Shown here: piece after piece, positions 40,545 through 50,024 of the stretch
Position numbering within the stretch: the stretch's first letter is position 1
Layout of the letters: each line of letters begins with the position of its first letter
Source of the DNA: Pseudomonas rhizophila
GTDB taxonomy: Bacteria > Pseudomonadota > Gammaproteobacteria > Pseudomonadales > Pseudomonadaceae
Length of the DNA stretch: 64,000 nt
Direction of reading: 5' to 3'
NCBI RefSeq assembly: GCF_003033885.1
Contig: NZ_CP024081.1
Coordinates: forward strand, 1,059,970-1,123,969
Notes under the pieces: model-generated
Told to the model about the DNA's origin: nothing
The model's database searches: none
Seen by the model: only the letters and a program-made list of their open reading frames with translations
Translations under genes and position numbers: made by a program

Positions 40545-40982
40545 ATGACGCTTTTAGTGGCTCGGTCGCTGGTCGCAGTATTTGCGACCATCAGCTTGAT
40601 TCATTTGTATTGGGCCCTGGGCGGGCGATGGGCGGCCCTGGCGGTCGTGCCTCAGGTTCCGGTGAGGCAAGGAGAGTCGCTGCGTCCGGCGTTCAACCCA
40701 TCGGGATGGCTGACGCTGCTGGTGGCCCTCGCGTTGCTGCTGATTGCAGTTCTGGTGTGCCTGCGGGTCGGCTTGCTGGCACCGCCCGTCACCCATCGAG
40801 CGTTGCAATGGCTGATCAGCGCGATCGCCTTGCTGATGTTCGCCCGCGCCATTGGCGAATCGAACCTGGTGGGTTTCTTCAAGGAGGTCAAGGGCTCGAC
40901 GTTCGCCAAGCTCGACACCTGGGTCTATTCACCGTTATGTGTCGTGCTTGGCGCCGGCCTGTTGACGGTTGCCTGGGCCTGA
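40545..40982 (+). CDS. DUF3995 integral membrane protein
   Basis: A 145-residue protein with about four membrane helices: residues 5-28 (VARSLVAVFATISLIHLYWALGG), 55-75 (GWLTLLVALALLLIAVLVCLRVG), 85-105, and the C-terminal PLCVVLGAGLLTVAWA. The opening SLIHLYWALGGRW is typical of DUF3995. AAGGAGG precedes the ATG. Function unknown. It converges on the PchB-like gene. Confidence 0.85.
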   Translation: MTLLVARSLVAVFATISLIHLYWALGGRWAALAVVPQVPVRQGESLRPAFNPSGWLTLLVALALLLIAVLVCLRVGLLAPPVTHRALQWLISAIALLMFARAIGESNLVGFFKEVKGSTFAKLDTWVYSPLCVVLGAGLLTVAWA

Positions 40983-41005
40983 GCGCAGGGCGCTTGTCGT
41001 GTCGA

Positions 41006-41326
41006 TCAGGTCCCGGATCGAAGAGCCGTCCAGTGTTCCATCTCCTGGGCGATGAAGTGATTCACCAGGTCACTGTACATTTTCTCGATCGCATCCGGGC
41101 TAAGGCCCTCGGCCTCGGCCCATTGACGCCGGGTCGCCAGCATGGCCTGGAAGCGCTCCGGCGCACGCACCGCCGTGGCTGAGGTCTTGAACTTCGACGC
41201 TGCCAGTACGTACTGAAAGCGTTTGCCCAGCAGTTTGATAACGGCCTGGTCAAGGGCATCGATCTCGCGGCGGATGTCTTCCATATTCGCGCAATCGCAG
41301 GGTTGTAGCTGAGTGTGGACTTCCAT
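41006..41326 (-). CDS. Chorismate mutase / isochorismate-pyruvate lyase family protein (PchB-like), orphan
   Basis: A 106-residue AroQ-fold protein starting MEVHTQLQPCDCANMEDIRREID; AAGGAG is the ribosome site. It follows the PchB pattern: MEDIRREIDALDQAVIKLLGKRFQYVLAASKFK, AVRAPERFQAMLATRRQWAEAEGLSPDAIEKMYSDLVNHFIAQEMEHW. Conserved Arg and Lys residues of the active site (R in DIRREID, R in GKRFQY, K in SKFK) are present. PchB releases salicylate from isochorismate in siderophore synthesis, but no pchA, pchD or other salicylate gene is near. It may instead be a monofunctional chorismate mutase or a stand-alone lyase. Confidence 0.8.
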   Translation of the reverse strand: MEVHTQLQPCDCANMEDIRREIDALDQAVIKLLGKRFQYVLAASKFKTSATAVRAPERFQAMLATRRQWAEAEGLSPDAIEKMYSDLVNHFIAQEMEHWTALRSGT

Positions 41327-41484
41327 GCAGTCACTCCTTGTTGAAGTAGGAACGGCCCAATCCGAGCCGATCTTCGATAAGACAGGAAACACCTTGCGCA
41401 AGCAAGGCCCCGTCGCCACAGAGGTAAATTCCTACGAGATTTTCGGATCACCTCTTGCCGCACCGCTGTGAGTGCACGGCTTTC

Positions 41485-41573
41485 TGTGGGAGCAAAGCTT
41501 GCTCGCGATGCAGGCACCTCGGCCCCCCGGAAGACCGCGTCATCTTCATCGCGGGCAAGCCTTGCTCCCACCA
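41485..41573. repeat. REPIN, diverged
   Basis: CTGTGGGAGCAAAGCTTGCTCGCGATG at the left and CATCGCGGGCAAGCCTTGCTCCCACC at the right. Both units have AAGCTTGC/GCAAGCCT variants, so this is a diverged subtype compared with the other copies here. Located after xylH. Confidence 0.8.
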
Positions 41574-41591
41574 TAGGTGAGCGCCTAACCA

Positions 41592-42728
41592 CTAGCGCCG
41601 CCCCGTGCGTGTACTCACATCCACCCACACCGCCAGCACCAGAATGCTGCCCTTGACGATCATCTGCCAGTAACTGTCGACGTCGAGCATGGACATGCCG
41701 TTGTCCAGGCTGGTGATCACCAGCGCGCCGAGCAGGGCGCCGTAGACGGTGCCGGAGCCGCCGCGCATGGAGGTGCCGCCGATGAAGCAGGCGGCAATGG
41801 CGTCGAGTTCACCCATGCTGCCGGCCGAGGGTGAGCCCGCGGCCAGGCGAGCGGTGTTGACCACGCCCGCCAGGGCGCACATCACGCCCATGATGCCGAA
41901 GATCCACAGCTTCACCGCCTGCACGTTGATGCCGGACAGGCGCGTGGCTTCCATGTTGCTGCCCACCGAGTAGACCCGTCGCCCAAACACGGTCTGGCTG
42001 GTGACGTAGCTGAACACGCCGAGCAGCATCAGCAGAAGCAGCACGGGAACCGGAATACCGTCGTAGCTGTTGAGGGTATAGACGAACCCGGCCAGCACTG
42101 CGCCGATCAGCACCACGCGCAATACGTCACGCACCAGAGAGTGGGCCGCCAGGCCATGCAGGGCGCGATTGCGCCGCTGTTTCCAGGTCAGGAACAGGGT
42201 CAAGGCAAACAGCAGCACGCCCAGGCCCGTGCCGACGGAGTGCGGCAAATAACCCTGGCCGATGTAGACCAGCTCCGGTGACACCGGGGCGATGGTGGTG
42301 CCGTCGGTAATCCCCAGCAGAATGCCGCGAAAGGCGAGCATGCCGCCCAGGCCGACAATGAACGACGGGATGCGCAGGTAGGCGGTCATGTAGCCGTTAC
42401 CCAGGCCAATCACCAGGCCGCACAAGGCGACCAGGCTCAGGTTCGCCAGCAGCGGGATGTGATAGATCACGTCGAGAATCGCCGCCAGGCCACCGAGCAA
42501 TCCAAGCAGTGAACCCACCGACAGATCGATCTCACCGCTGATGATCACCAGCACCATGCCGCAGGCCAGAATCCCGGTGATGGACATCTGCCGCAGCAGG
42601 TTGGAGAGGTTGCGCGGGGTCAGGAACCCGCCCTCGGTCTGCCAACTGAAAAACAGCCAGATCACCGCCACGGCGATCACCAGCGCGAGCATTTTGTAGC
42701 GGCTGAAGAGTTGCTTGACCTGATTCAT
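41592..42728 (-). CDS. xylH: D-xylose ABC importer permease XylH
   Basis: A 378-residue inner-membrane permease with about ten hydrophobic segments. Landmarks are ISGEIDLSVGSLLGLLGGLAAILD, LRIPSFIVGLGGMLAFRGILLGITDGTTIAP, VFGRRVYSVGSNMEATRLSGINVQAVKL and GELDAIAACFIGGTSMRGGSGTVYGALLGALVITSLDNGMSML. The length, larger than RbsC-type permeases, and the GITDGTTIAP loop fit XylH. Its ATG directly abuts the xylG stop codon, so the two are co-translated. In P. fluorescens SBW25 the corresponding genes are called xutFGH. Confidence 0.94.
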   Translation of the reverse strand: MNQVKQLFSRYKMLALVIAVAVIWLFFSWQTEGGFLTPRNLSNLLRQMSITGILACGMVLVIISGEIDLSVGSLLGLLGGLAAILDVIYHIPLLANLSLVALCGLVIGLGNGYMTAYLRIPSFIVGLGGMLAFRGILLGITDGTTIAPVSPELVYIGQGYLPHSVGTGLGVLLFALTLFLTWKQRRNRALHGLAAHSLVRDVLRVVLIGAVLAGFVYTLNSYDGIPVPVLLLLMLLGVFSYVTSQTVFGRRVYSVGSNMEATRLSGINVQAVKLWIFGIMGVMCALAGVVNTARLAAGSPSAGSMGELDAIAACFIGGTSMRGGSGTVYGALLGALVITSLDNGMSMLDVDSYWQMIVKGSILVLAVWVDVSTRTGRR

Positions 42729-44285
42729 CTACGCGGACTTCCGATCATTATTGTTATGGTCTTCGGGGTGGCTGAGGGCGGCGGCGAGCACCTGTTCCTG
42801 TGTGAGTTCGTGGTTGATGAAGTCACCGCGCAATTGGCCTTCGCCGATCACCAGCACGCGGTCGGACACCCCCAGCACTTCGGCCAGTTCCGAGGACACC
42901 ATGATGATCGACACGCCTTCGGCGGCCAGCGCGCCCATCAGCTTGTAGATCTCGTACTTGGCGCCGACATCCACGCCCCGGGTCGGCTCATCGAGAATCA
43001 GCACGCGCGGTTGGGTCAGCAGCATTTTGGCCAGCACGGCTTTTTGCTGGTTGCCGCCGGAGAGGCTGGTGATTGGCAGGAACGGGCTCGCGGTCTTAAG
43101 GTGCATGCGCGAGATTTCCCGGTCGATGCTGCCCAACTCCGCTTCGGTGTCGATACGGGTCATTTTCGAGTAGTTGTCCAGCACCGCCAGGGTGATGTTC
43201 TGGCCCACCCCCAGGTCGGGAATGATGCCTTGGCGCTTGCGGTCTTCAGGCACCATGCACAGGCCTGCGCGGATTGACTTGAGGGGCGTGCGCGTGTCGA
43301 TCGGTTGGCCGTCGAGCCAGACTTCGCCTTCATGGCGGCCGGGGTAGGCGCCGAACAGTGCCGACACCAGTTCCGTGCGGCCGGCGCCGACCAGCCCGGC
43401 GATGCCGAGTATTTCCCCGCGCTTGAGGACGAACGAAATGTCGTCGACCCGTTTGCGTTTGGGGTTGTCGACGTCGTAGCAGGTGATATGGCGCGCCTCG
43501 AAAATCACCTCGCCGATGTCATGGGGTTCGGTGGGGTAGAGGTTGCTCATTTCTCGTCCGACCATCTGGGTGATGATCTTCGGGATGTCCATGTCGGTCA
43601 TGGCGGTGGTGGCGATGTGTTTGCCGTCGCGGATCACCGAAATGGTGTCGCACACGGCGGCCACTTCATCGAGCTTGTGGGAGATGTACACGCAGGCGAC
43701 GCCCTTGGCCTTGAGGTCGCGGATGATGTCCAGCAGCACCTCGATTTCCGAGCGGGTCAGGGCCGAGGAGGGTTCATCGAGAATCAGCAGGCGCGCCTGT
43801 TTGTTCAGCGCCTTGGCGATTTCCACCAACTGCTGGTAACCCCCGCCGTATTGTGAAACCGGCAGCGAGACGTTCATGTCCGGCACCTTGAGTTCACGCA
43901 TCAGGGCTTCGGCACGGTGGATCATTGCCGGGTAGTTCATGCGTCCGCCGGGCAGCGTCAGCTCATGGCCCATGAAGATGTTTTCGGCCACCGACAGGTC
44001 GGGGACCAGGGTCAGTTCCTGATGAATGATGACGATCCCGGCGGCTTCGGTTTCGCTGATGGACTGCGCCTTGAGCGGCTGTCCGTCCCAGACAATTTCA
44101 CCGTCCCAGGTGCCGTACGGGTAGACCGCCGACAGGACTTTCATCAGCGTGGATTTACCGGCGCCGTTCTCACCGCACAGGCCGACGCATTCACCTGGCC
44201 TGACCTTGATGTCGATGCCATTGAGGGCTTTGACACCGCCGAAGCTTTTGACGATGCCGTTCATTTGCAGCAGGTAGTCGGACAT
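42729..44285 (-). CDS. xylG: D-xylose ABC importer ATPase XylG
   Basis: A 518-residue double ATPase. The first domain has Walker [10 protein letters not shown], signature-like [15 protein letters not shown] and Walker [12 protein letters not shown]; the second has the degenerate [31 protein letters not shown], signature [15 protein letters not shown] and [32 protein letters not shown] near the first Walker site is a segment typical of XylG. It follows xylF after a 215-base gap containing a REPIN and is coupled to xylH. Confidence 0.95.
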   Translation of the reverse strand: MSDYLLQMNGIVKSFGGVKALNGIDIKVRPGECVGLCGENGAGKSTLMKVLSAVYPYGTWDGEIVWDGQPLKAQSISETEAAGIVIIHQELTLVPDLSVAENIFMGHELTLPGGRMNYPAMIHRAEALMRELKVPDMNVSLPVSQYGGGYQQLVEIAKALNKQARLLILDEPSSALTRSEIEVLLDIIRDLKAKGVACVYISHKLDEVAAVCDTISVIRDGKHIATTAMTDMDIPKIITQMVGREMSNLYPTEPHDIGEVIFEARHITCYDVDNPKRKRVDDISFVLKRGEILGIAGLVGAGRTELVSALFGAYPGRHEGEVWLDGQPIDTRTPLKSIRAGLCMVPEDRKRQGIIPDLGVGQNITLAVLDNYSKMTRIDTEAELGSIDREISRMHLKTASPFLPITSLSGGNQQKAVLAKMLLTQPRVLILDEPTRGVDVGAKYEIYKLMGALAAEGVSIIMVSSELAEVLGVSDRVLVIGEGQLRGDFINHELTQEQVLAAALSHPEDHNNNDRKSA

Positions 44286-44379
44286 GGCGAGGGCTCATAT
44301 GAAAAGGGCTCACACATAGGCAGAGGTGGTGACAGCCCTGGGGCCAGGCATCTCAGATGCAGCTAGCCAAGCAAAGCCC

Positions 44380-44470
44380 CTGTGGGAGCGAGCCTGCTCG
44401 CGATGGCGGCAGCACATACAACATCGATGCAAACTGAACCACCGCTATCGCGAGCAGGCTCGCTCCCACA
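44380..44470. repeat. REPIN (REP pair)
   Basis: Left unit TGTGGGAGCGAGCCTGCTCGCGATGG, right unit CTATCGCGAGCAGGCTCGCTCCCACA. It sits between xylF and xylG. A stem-loop here would protect the xylF message and favour excess binding protein over the ATPase, as in other ABC operons. Confidence 0.9.
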
Positions 44471-44500
44471 GGTCTCATCCAACCCAGGGTTGTCCCAGGA

Positions 44501-45502
44501 TCACTGCCCAGCGATCTGCGCCTTGGTATAGAACCCATCTTTTTCCAGCAGGTCGATGTTGTCCTTGGTCAACGGGGTCGGGGTGAGCAGGATGGTGTCG
44601 ACTTTCTTGCTGCCATTGTCGTATTGCGAGGTGTAGGTGGGTTTCTCGTTACGCGCCAGTTGCACCGAGAGCTTGGCCGCTTCGGTGGCGATCAGTTTCA
44701 GCGGCTTGTAGACGGTCATGGTCTGGGTGCCGTCGATCACTCGCTTGACCGCTGCCAGGTCGGCGTCCTGGCCCGAGATCGGCACCTTGCCGGCCATTTT
44801 CTGCGCGGCCAGTGCCTGGATGGCACCGCCTGCGGTGGCGTCGTTGGAGGCGACGATGCCATCGATCTTGTTGTCGTTACGGGTCAGGGCGTTTTCAACG
44901 ATGCTCAAGGCTTCGGTGGGGTTCCATTCCTTGACCCACTGTTGCCCGACAATCTTGATATCGCCCTTGTCGATGGCCGGTTGCAGCACTTTCATCTGGC
45001 CTTCGCGCAGGACCTTGGCGTTGTTGTCCGTGGGCGCGCCGCCGAGCAAGAAGTAGTTGCCCTTGGGCGCGGCTTTCAACACGCCGCTGGCCTGCATCTC
45101 GCCGACTTTTTCGTTATCGAAGGAAATGTAGGCGTCGATGTCGGCATTGAGGATCAGGCGGTCATAGGACACCACCTTGATCCCGGCCTTCTTGGCTTCG
45201 GCCACGGCATTGGTCAACACGGTGGCGTTGAACGGCACGATGACGATCACATCGACGCCCCGGGAGATGAGGTTTTCGATCTGGGAAATCTGTTTCTGCT
45301 CGTTGGCATCGGCCGACTGGACGAAGACTTTGGCGTCCATTTTTTCCGCCGCCGCGACGAAGTAGTCACGGTCCCGCGACCAGCGTTCCAGGCGCAGATC
45401 ATCGATGGAGAAACCGATTTTCGGGTTGGTGGCGTCGGCCATGACCGGAAGCGAGAGCAGGGCGAGGGCGCCGGCGAGCAGCGTGAGTTTCAGTTTTTTC
45501 AT
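44501..45502 (-). CDS. xylF: D-xylose-binding periplasmic protein XylF
   Basis: A 333-residue binding protein. The signal peptide is MKKLKLTLLAGALALLSLPVMA. The mature part has the XylF-specific opening KIGFSIDDLRLERWSRDRDYFVAAAEKMDAKVFVQSADANEQKQISQIENL, then DVIVIVPFNATVLTNAVAEAKKAGIKVVSYDRLI, SNDATAGGAIQALAAQKM, SGQDADLAAVKRVIDGTQTMTVYKPL. Arg, Asp and Trp residues contacting xylose are retained. It is transcribed after xylA (146-base gap), with its own AAGGACGCACC ribosome region. Confidence 0.95.
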   Translation of the reverse strand: MKKLKLTLLAGALALLSLPVMADATNPKIGFSIDDLRLERWSRDRDYFVAAAEKMDAKVFVQSADANEQKQISQIENLISRGVDVIVIVPFNATVLTNAVAEAKKAGIKVVSYDRLILNADIDAYISFDNEKVGEMQASGVLKAAPKGNYFLLGGAPTDNNAKVLREGQMKVLQPAIDKGDIKIVGQQWVKEWNPTEALSIVENALTRNDNKIDGIVASNDATAGGAIQALAAQKMAGKVPISGQDADLAAVKRVIDGTQTMTVYKPLKLIATEAAKLSVQLARNEKPTYTSQYDNGSKKVDTILLTPTPLTKDNIDLLEKDGFYTKAQIAGQ

Positions 45503-45648
45503 GGTGGTGCGTCCTTTTATTGTTGTTCGAAAGACACTGCCTGACGATGAACGTGATGCGGGTAGAACTGTAGAGACTCCCGGGGGGCCGCGAGCAGAGA
45601 TTTGTCGCGAGAATGTAACAACCTCTGCGCAGCGAACGGGGCCTGGTG

Positions 45649-46965
45649 TCAGGGGTAGATGAACCGGTTGACCACGTTTTCGAGCATCTCTTGCCGACCA
45701 CTCACAGCCTGTGGATTGAGCTCGTTGTCGAAGGCGTGTTCGGCCAGTGAAGCGAGGCTGAACTCACCCGCCAGCACCGCCTGACCGAACGGTTGCTGCC
45801 AGCCGGCGTAGCGTTGGTCCTTGAACTGCTGGAGGCGGTCGTTCTGCACCATCGCCGCTGCACGTTCCAGGGCCAGGGCGAGGACGTCCATGGCCGCGAC
45901 GTGGCCGTGGAACAGGTCAATCTCGTCCAGGCTCTGACGACGGACCTTGGAGTCGAAGTTGAAGCCGCCATTGCTGAACCCGCCGGCCTTGAGGATTTCA
46001 TAGGTGGCCAGGGTCATCTCTTCGACGCTGTTGGGGAACTGGTCAGTGTCCCAGCCGTTCTGCGGATCGCCACGGTTGGCGTCGATGCTGCCGAAGATCC
46101 CCAGGGAGACGGCTGTGGCGATCTCATGATGGAAACTGTGCCCGGCCAGGGTCGCGTGGTTGGCCTCGATGTTGACCTTGATCTCCTTTTCCAGGCCGAA
46201 CTGTTGCAGGAAGCCGAACACCGTGGCGCTGTCGTAATCGTATTGGTGCTTGGTCGGTTCCTGTGGCTTGGGTTCGATCAGCAGATCGCCCTTGAAACCG
46301 ATCTTGTGCTTGTGCTCGACCACCATGCCCATGAAGCGCCCCAGTTGTTCGCGCTCGCGTTTCAGATCGGTATTGAGCAGGGTCTCGTAACCTTCACGAC
46401 CGCCCCACAACACGTAGTTGGCCCCCTTGAGACGCAGGGTGGCGTTCATCGCGCTGAACACTTGGGCGGCGGCGCAGGCGAACACTTGCGGGTCCGGGTT
46501 GCTGGCGGCGCCTGCGGCAAAGCGCGGGTTGCTGAAGCAGTTGGCGGTGCCCCACAGCAGCTTGATCCCGGTTTGTTCCTGGTGACGCTCCAGGTGGTCG
46601 ACCATCTGCGCGAAGTGGTTGCGATACTCCTTCAGCGAGTGGCCTTCCGGGGCGACATCGGTGTCATGAAAGCAGTAGTAGTCGATGCCCAGTTTGGAGA
46701 AGAACTCGAAGGCCGCTTCGGCCTTGCCGATGGCCAGTTCCATCGGGTCGCCGGCATGCTGCCACGGGCGTTGGAAGGTGCCGGCGCCGAACACATCGGA
46801 TCCCGGCCAGACAAAGGTATGCCAGTAGCACACCGCCATGCGCAGGTGCTCGCGCATGGGCTTGCCGAGCACGAGTTTGTCGGCGTCGTAGTGGCGAAAA
46901 GCAAGAGGCGAGTCGCTGGCGGGGCCTTCGTAGCGAACCTTGTCGATGGCGGGAAAGTACGACAT
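45649..46965 (-). CDS. xylA: Xylose isomerase XylA
   Basis: A 438-residue metal-dependent TIM-barrel enzyme converting D-xylose to D-xylulose. The start [23 protein letters not shown] at 46965 gives the usual length; the open frame to 47082 runs into the promoter region. Catalytic and metal motifs are [13 protein letters not shown] (His and Asp), [17 protein letters not shown] (Glu, Lys, His), [37 protein letters not shown] and [10 protein letters not shown]. First gene of the leftward xylAFGH operon, divergent from xylR. There is no xylulokinase gene in the operon or anywhere in the window. Confidence 0.96.
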   Translation of the reverse strand: MSYFPAIDKVRYEGPASDSPLAFRHYDADKLVLGKPMREHLRMAVCYWHTFVWPGSDVFGAGTFQRPWQHAGDPMELAIGKAEAAFEFFSKLGIDYYCFHDTDVAPEGHSLKEYRNHFAQMVDHLERHQEQTGIKLLWGTANCFSNPRFAAGAASNPDPQVFACAAAQVFSAMNATLRLKGANYVLWGGREGYETLLNTDLKREREQLGRFMGMVVEHKHKIGFKGDLLIEPKPQEPTKHQYDYDSATVFGFLQQFGLEKEIKVNIEANHATLAGHSFHHEIATAVSLGIFGSIDANRGDPQNGWDTDQFPNSVEEMTLATYEILKAGGFSNGGFNFDSKVRRQSLDEIDLFHGHVAAMDVLALALERAAAMVQNDRLQQFKDQRYAGWQQPFGQAVLAGEFSLASLAEHAFDNELNPQAVSGRQEMLENVVNRFIYP

Positions 46966-47025
46966 GGGCGATTTCCTTATTGTTCTTGGCGGTGTATCGA
47001 TACTAACGCCGGCCCGGTGGCCGCT

Positions 47026-47061
47026 GATTATGAAAATCACCAAGGCACAGTGCGATTTTGA
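47026..47061. promoter_or_regulatory. Possible XylR-binding direct repeat
   Basis: GATTATGA at 47026-47033 and GATTTTGA at 47054-47061 form a direct repeat 28 bases apart in the 154-base region between xylA and xylR. AraC-family activators often bind such tandem sites. The assignment is tentative; the spacing is not an exact number of helical turns. Confidence 0.35.
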
Positions 47062-47119
47062 GTATTGAGATCCGACGGTCACGCGCCTAGTCTGTGGTCA
47101 TCGGCCCAGGGTAAAAACC

Positions 47120-48304
47120 ATGAAAACCGTCCCGCCCGTTCACCGCATTGCGTTGTTGTTCAACGGCAGCAAGATCTACGACCGAGGCATCATCAGCGGC
47201 ATCGGCAACTACCTGAGCAGCACCCGCGCGTCCTGGGACCTGTTCCTTGAAGAAGATTTTCTCTGTCGGTTGAAAGGCATCGAACGCTGGCAGGGCGACG
47301 GGATCATTGCCGACTTCGATGACCCGCTGATCGGCGAAGCGCTGAGCGGGATCGGCTTGCCGGTGGTGGCGGTGGGCGGCTCTTACCAGGATGAGCGCGC
47401 TTATCCGAAGGGCATTCCCTATGTCGCCACCGACAATGAGGCCTTGATGAAGCTGGCGTACGAGCACCTGATCGAGGCCGGGTTGACGCGCTTTGCCTGC
47501 TTCAGCCTGCCGCAAGCACAAGCCAATCGCTGGGCCCAGGAACGGGAAAACGCCTTTCGCCGGCTGCTGCAACGCGATGGTCTGCACGCCGAGGTCTATC
47601 GCGGCATGGGCACCAGCGCGCCGCTCTGGGACAGCGCCGTCGAACAACAGATCGCCTGGCTGCAAAGCCTGCCCAAACCCATCGGTATCATCGCCGTCAG
47701 TGACGCCCGTGCCCGGCAACTGCTGCAGGCCTGCCTGACCGCCGGAATCGCCGTGCCGGAGCAGGTGGCACTGATCGGCATCGACAACGACCCCCTGACC
47801 CGCACCCTGACGCGGGTGCCGCTGAGTTCGGTGATCCAGGGCACCGAAACCATGGGCCGGACCGCCGCGCGCCTGCTCCATCAGATGCTGCACGGCATGC
47901 CGTCCACGGGCACGCAGGTGCTGATACCTCCGGATGCGATCAACGTCCAGGCCTCGAGTCTGCACCAACCGTTAGGCAACCCTTACGTCATGCAAGCGCT
48001 GCTGTTCATTCGCCAATATGCCTGCCAGGGCATCAAGACCGCTCAGGTGGCGGCCTATGTGGGCGTGTCGCGCTCCTCCCTGGAAGCGCACTTTCGCAAG
48101 GCGCGGGGCTGCAGCGTGCACGACGAGATCCTGCGCTTCAAACTGGCAGCGGCCGCCCAGGGCTTGGAAAACACCGACTCGGCGATTGCCGACATCGCCC
48201 AGAACTGCGGCTTCAAATCGGCGCAGTACCTGCACACGGTGTTTCGTCGAGAGTTTGGCTGTACGCCCCGCGAATATCAGCAGGGGGGCGGCACAGGCCA
48301 CTGA
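47120..48304 (+). CDS. xylR: Xylose operon activator XylR (AraC family)
   Basis: A 394-residue regulator with a LacI-like sugar-binding half and an AraC helix-turn-helix half. Residues about 8-275 form the periplasmic-binding-protein-like domain (HRIALLFNGSKIYDRGIISGIGNYL, GIPYVATDNEALMKLAYEHLIEAGL, IGIDNDPLTRTLTRVPLSSV). Residues about 290-385 contain two AraC helix-turn-helix units (VAAYVGVSRSSLEAHFRKARGCSVHDEI and IADIAQNCGFKSAQYLHTVFRREFGCTPREY). It is divergent from xylA. The E. coli XylR has the same architecture and activates with D-xylose; the P. fluorescens SBW25 homolog is called xutR. Confidence 0.94.
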   Translation: MKTVPPVHRIALLFNGSKIYDRGIISGIGNYLSSTRASWDLFLEEDFLCRLKGIERWQGDGIIADFDDPLIGEALSGIGLPVVAVGGSYQDERAYPKGIPYVATDNEALMKLAYEHLIEAGLTRFACFSLPQAQANRWAQERENAFRRLLQRDGLHAEVYRGMGTSAPLWDSAVEQQIAWLQSLPKPIGIIAVSDARARQLLQACLTAGIAVPEQVALIGIDNDPLTRTLTRVPLSSVIQGTETMGRTAARLLHQMLHGMPSTGTQVLIPPDAINVQASSLHQPLGNPYVMQALLFIRQYACQGIKTAQVAAYVGVSRSSLEAHFRKARGCSVHDEILRFKLAAAAQGLENTDSAIADIAQNCGFKSAQYLHTVFRREFGCTPREYQQGGGTGH

Positions 48305-48543
48305 ACCGGTCTTCACCGCCCGCAACTATTGCTGGAAGCAATAGTGATCATTACGAAACACAAGTTCTGTTTTGTCGGCAATGCCTGGAAAATCCCCCCC
48401 ATCGAACAGGTAACTCAAGCAGTTGGGGCGATGAGGTTTCACTCATCTGACCGCCACACACCCGATGCACCTGGCAGTGGCGGCAACCCGTAACGCAGTT
48501 CCGTTGCCTGATGAACCAACCTTTTATTTTCAGGACCAGACCA

Positions 48544-48885
48544 ATGCGCCTTTTATTTGCGTCTTCCATGGCGTTTGCCTCCTTGTTGCTCGCCGGTTGT
48601 GCCAGCGCGCCGAACGACCCGACCCTGACCTTGCAGACCAGCAAGACGCCGGCCCAGTACGCCGACTGTGTCGTGCCGAAATTGCAAGACCACGCGATGA
48701 GCCCGACCGTCTCCCAGTCCCAACGCAGCTACCGGATCGTGGTGCCAAGCAAGGTGTCTGCGGACAACGTGCTGGAAGCCTACAAGGCCGGGAACGGTGG
48801 CAAGGTATTCATCTACGAGCGGCGTCTGTTGGCTTCCAGCTTCCTGCCTTCGAGTTTTGAACGTGCCGCACAGGACTGCATCTGA
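48544..48885 (+). CDS. Small lipoprotein
   Basis: A 113-residue exported lipoprotein starting MRLLFASSMAFASLLLAGCASAPNDP. The lipobox LAGC ends a short hydrophobic signal sequence, with CAGGACC upstream as ribosome site; an ATG at 48511 lacks one. Asn-free Ala-Ser after the Cys suggests outer-membrane sorting. The mature part contains TPAQYADCVVPKLQDHAMSPTVSQSQRSYRIVVPSKVSADNVLEAYKAGNGGKVFIYERRLLASS. I recall similar unnamed lipoproteins in pseudomonads; no function assigned. Confidence 0.82.
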   Translation: MRLLFASSMAFASLLLAGCASAPNDPTLTLQTSKTPAQYADCVVPKLQDHAMSPTVSQSQRSYRIVVPSKVSADNVLEAYKAGNGGKVFIYERRLLASSFLPSSFERAAQDCI

Positions 48886-48919
48886 GGCCGGCCCGTACAG
48901 GTTTTTCACCGTGCTCCTT

Positions 48920-48946
48920 TGGTTGGCCGCAACCAACCATTTTTTT
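48920..48946 (+). terminator. Terminator hairpin 1 after the lipoprotein gene
   Basis: GGTTGG, five-base loop, CCAACC, followed at once by A and seven T. It is the first of two tandem hairpins, each with a T-tract. Confidence 0.7.
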
Positions 48947-48947
48947 A

Positions 48948-48980
48948 CCCCGCACCGCATTCGGTGGCGGGGTTTTTTTT
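48948..48980 (+). terminator. Terminator hairpin 2 after the lipoprotein gene
   Basis: CCCCGCACCG pairs with CGGTGGCGGGG around a short loop and is followed by eight T. Strong intrinsic terminator. Confidence 0.88.
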
Positions 48981-49064
48981 GCCTGTGGGGAAGAGGGGGC
49001 AGATTCACTTGGGTCCGCTGCCCCGGCGTTGAGGTTTGACGAGAGGCTCTGCAATCGGCATATT

Positions 49065-49093
49065 TGCTCGTTAGTGATAATTAGTGCTCGTTT
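49065..49093 (+). promoter_or_regulatory. Direct repeats upstream of the DeoR-type gene
   Basis: TGCTCGTTA at 49065-49073 and TGCTCGTTT at 49085-49093 are spaced 20 bases start to start, and TTAGTG also repeats at 49071 and 49081. The pair lies just before the regulator's start, the usual place for an autoregulatory operator of DeoR/GlpR proteins. Inferred only. Confidence 0.4.
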
Positions 49094-49111
49094 ATGAAGG
49101 TTATAGATGCC

Positions 49112-49906
49112 ATGACTTCAACTCACGAAGTGTTCCCCGGTGAACGCCAGCAACGGATCAGCGAGCGTCTGGCCCTGTATGGTCGGGTGATTGCGGCCGA
49201 TCTGGCCAGCGAATTCAATGTCTCCGAGCACTCGATACGGCGCGATCTTGGCGTATTGGCGGCTGCGGGGTTATGCAAGCGCGTCTATGGCGGCGCGATC
49301 CTGTTGCCGGCCGTGGAACGGCCGATGGCCGTTCGAGTACGGCAGAACGTCGAGCGCAAGGACAGTCTCGGCCTGGCGGCGGCCTCGTTGCTGAGGGCGG
49401 GCCAGCATGTGTTCATCGATGCCGGCTCGACCAACCTGGCGATTGCCGGCGCCATCGATCCACGCCTTAAGTTGACGCTGAGCACCAATTCGCCGTTGAT
49501 TGCCGTGCAACTGATGAAGCTACCCTGCGCCGAGGTGATCCTGTTGGGCGGACGCGTGAACACGGCGTCGGGCGGAGTGATCGGGCTGGCGGCTGTGCAG
49601 CAACTGCGGCAGTTCAATGTTGACCTGTGTTTTCTCGGCGCTTGCGCCATCGACCCGGACAATGGCATCACAGCGTTCGGCCTGGATGACGCGGAGTTCA
49701 AGCGCGCGGTCGTCGCGGCGAGCGGTCAGGTGGTGGTGGCCGTGACCAATGAAAAACTCTCCAGCATTGCCCACTATCAGGTGGCGTCGTGTGAAGAAGT
49801 CACCGCCCTGGTGGTGGAGCACGACGCACCGGGTGAACGCCTGGAGCCGTTCTTGGGCAGGATTGCCAACGTCATGAGCGCGCCCTGCGAACCTCGGCAG
49901 GCGTGA
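49112..49906 (+). CDS. DeoR/GlpR-family regulator, probably of galactose use
   Basis: A 264-residue regulator starting MTSTHEVFPGERQQRISERL; an ATG at 49094 adds six residues and has no ribosome site. Residues about 12-65 form the DeoR helix-turn-helix (RVIAADLASEFNVSEHSIRRDLGVLAAAGLCKRVYGGAIL). The DeoRC sensor domain follows (KDSLGLAAASLLRAGQHVFIDAGSTNLAIAGAI, LSTNSPLIAVQLM, ILLGGRVNTASGGVIGLAA), of the type that binds sugar phosphates. It lies 118 bases upstream of the galactose dehydrogenase gene on the same strand, so galactose or a derivative is the likely signal. That link is inferred from position. Confidence 0.87.
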   Translation: MTSTHEVFPGERQQRISERLALYGRVIAADLASEFNVSEHSIRRDLGVLAAAGLCKRVYGGAILLPAVERPMAVRVRQNVERKDSLGLAAASLLRAGQHVFIDAGSTNLAIAGAIDPRLKLTLSTNSPLIAVQLMKLPCAEVILLGGRVNTASGGVIGLAAVQQLRQFNVDLCFLGACAIDPDNGITAFGLDDAEFKRAVVAASGQVVVAVTNEKLSSIAHYQVASCEEVTALVVEHDAPGERLEPFLGRIANVMSAPCEPRQA

Positions 49907-50024
49907 AGCGTGTGCTGTAGCGCCCACGACAATCAAGCGCATGTGTGGCGAGCCATTGTCGGCCACGCGATTTACCGCTAGTTTGCTGGCCCATCAAAAG
50001 TACAAAAATAATCAGGAGTCATCG

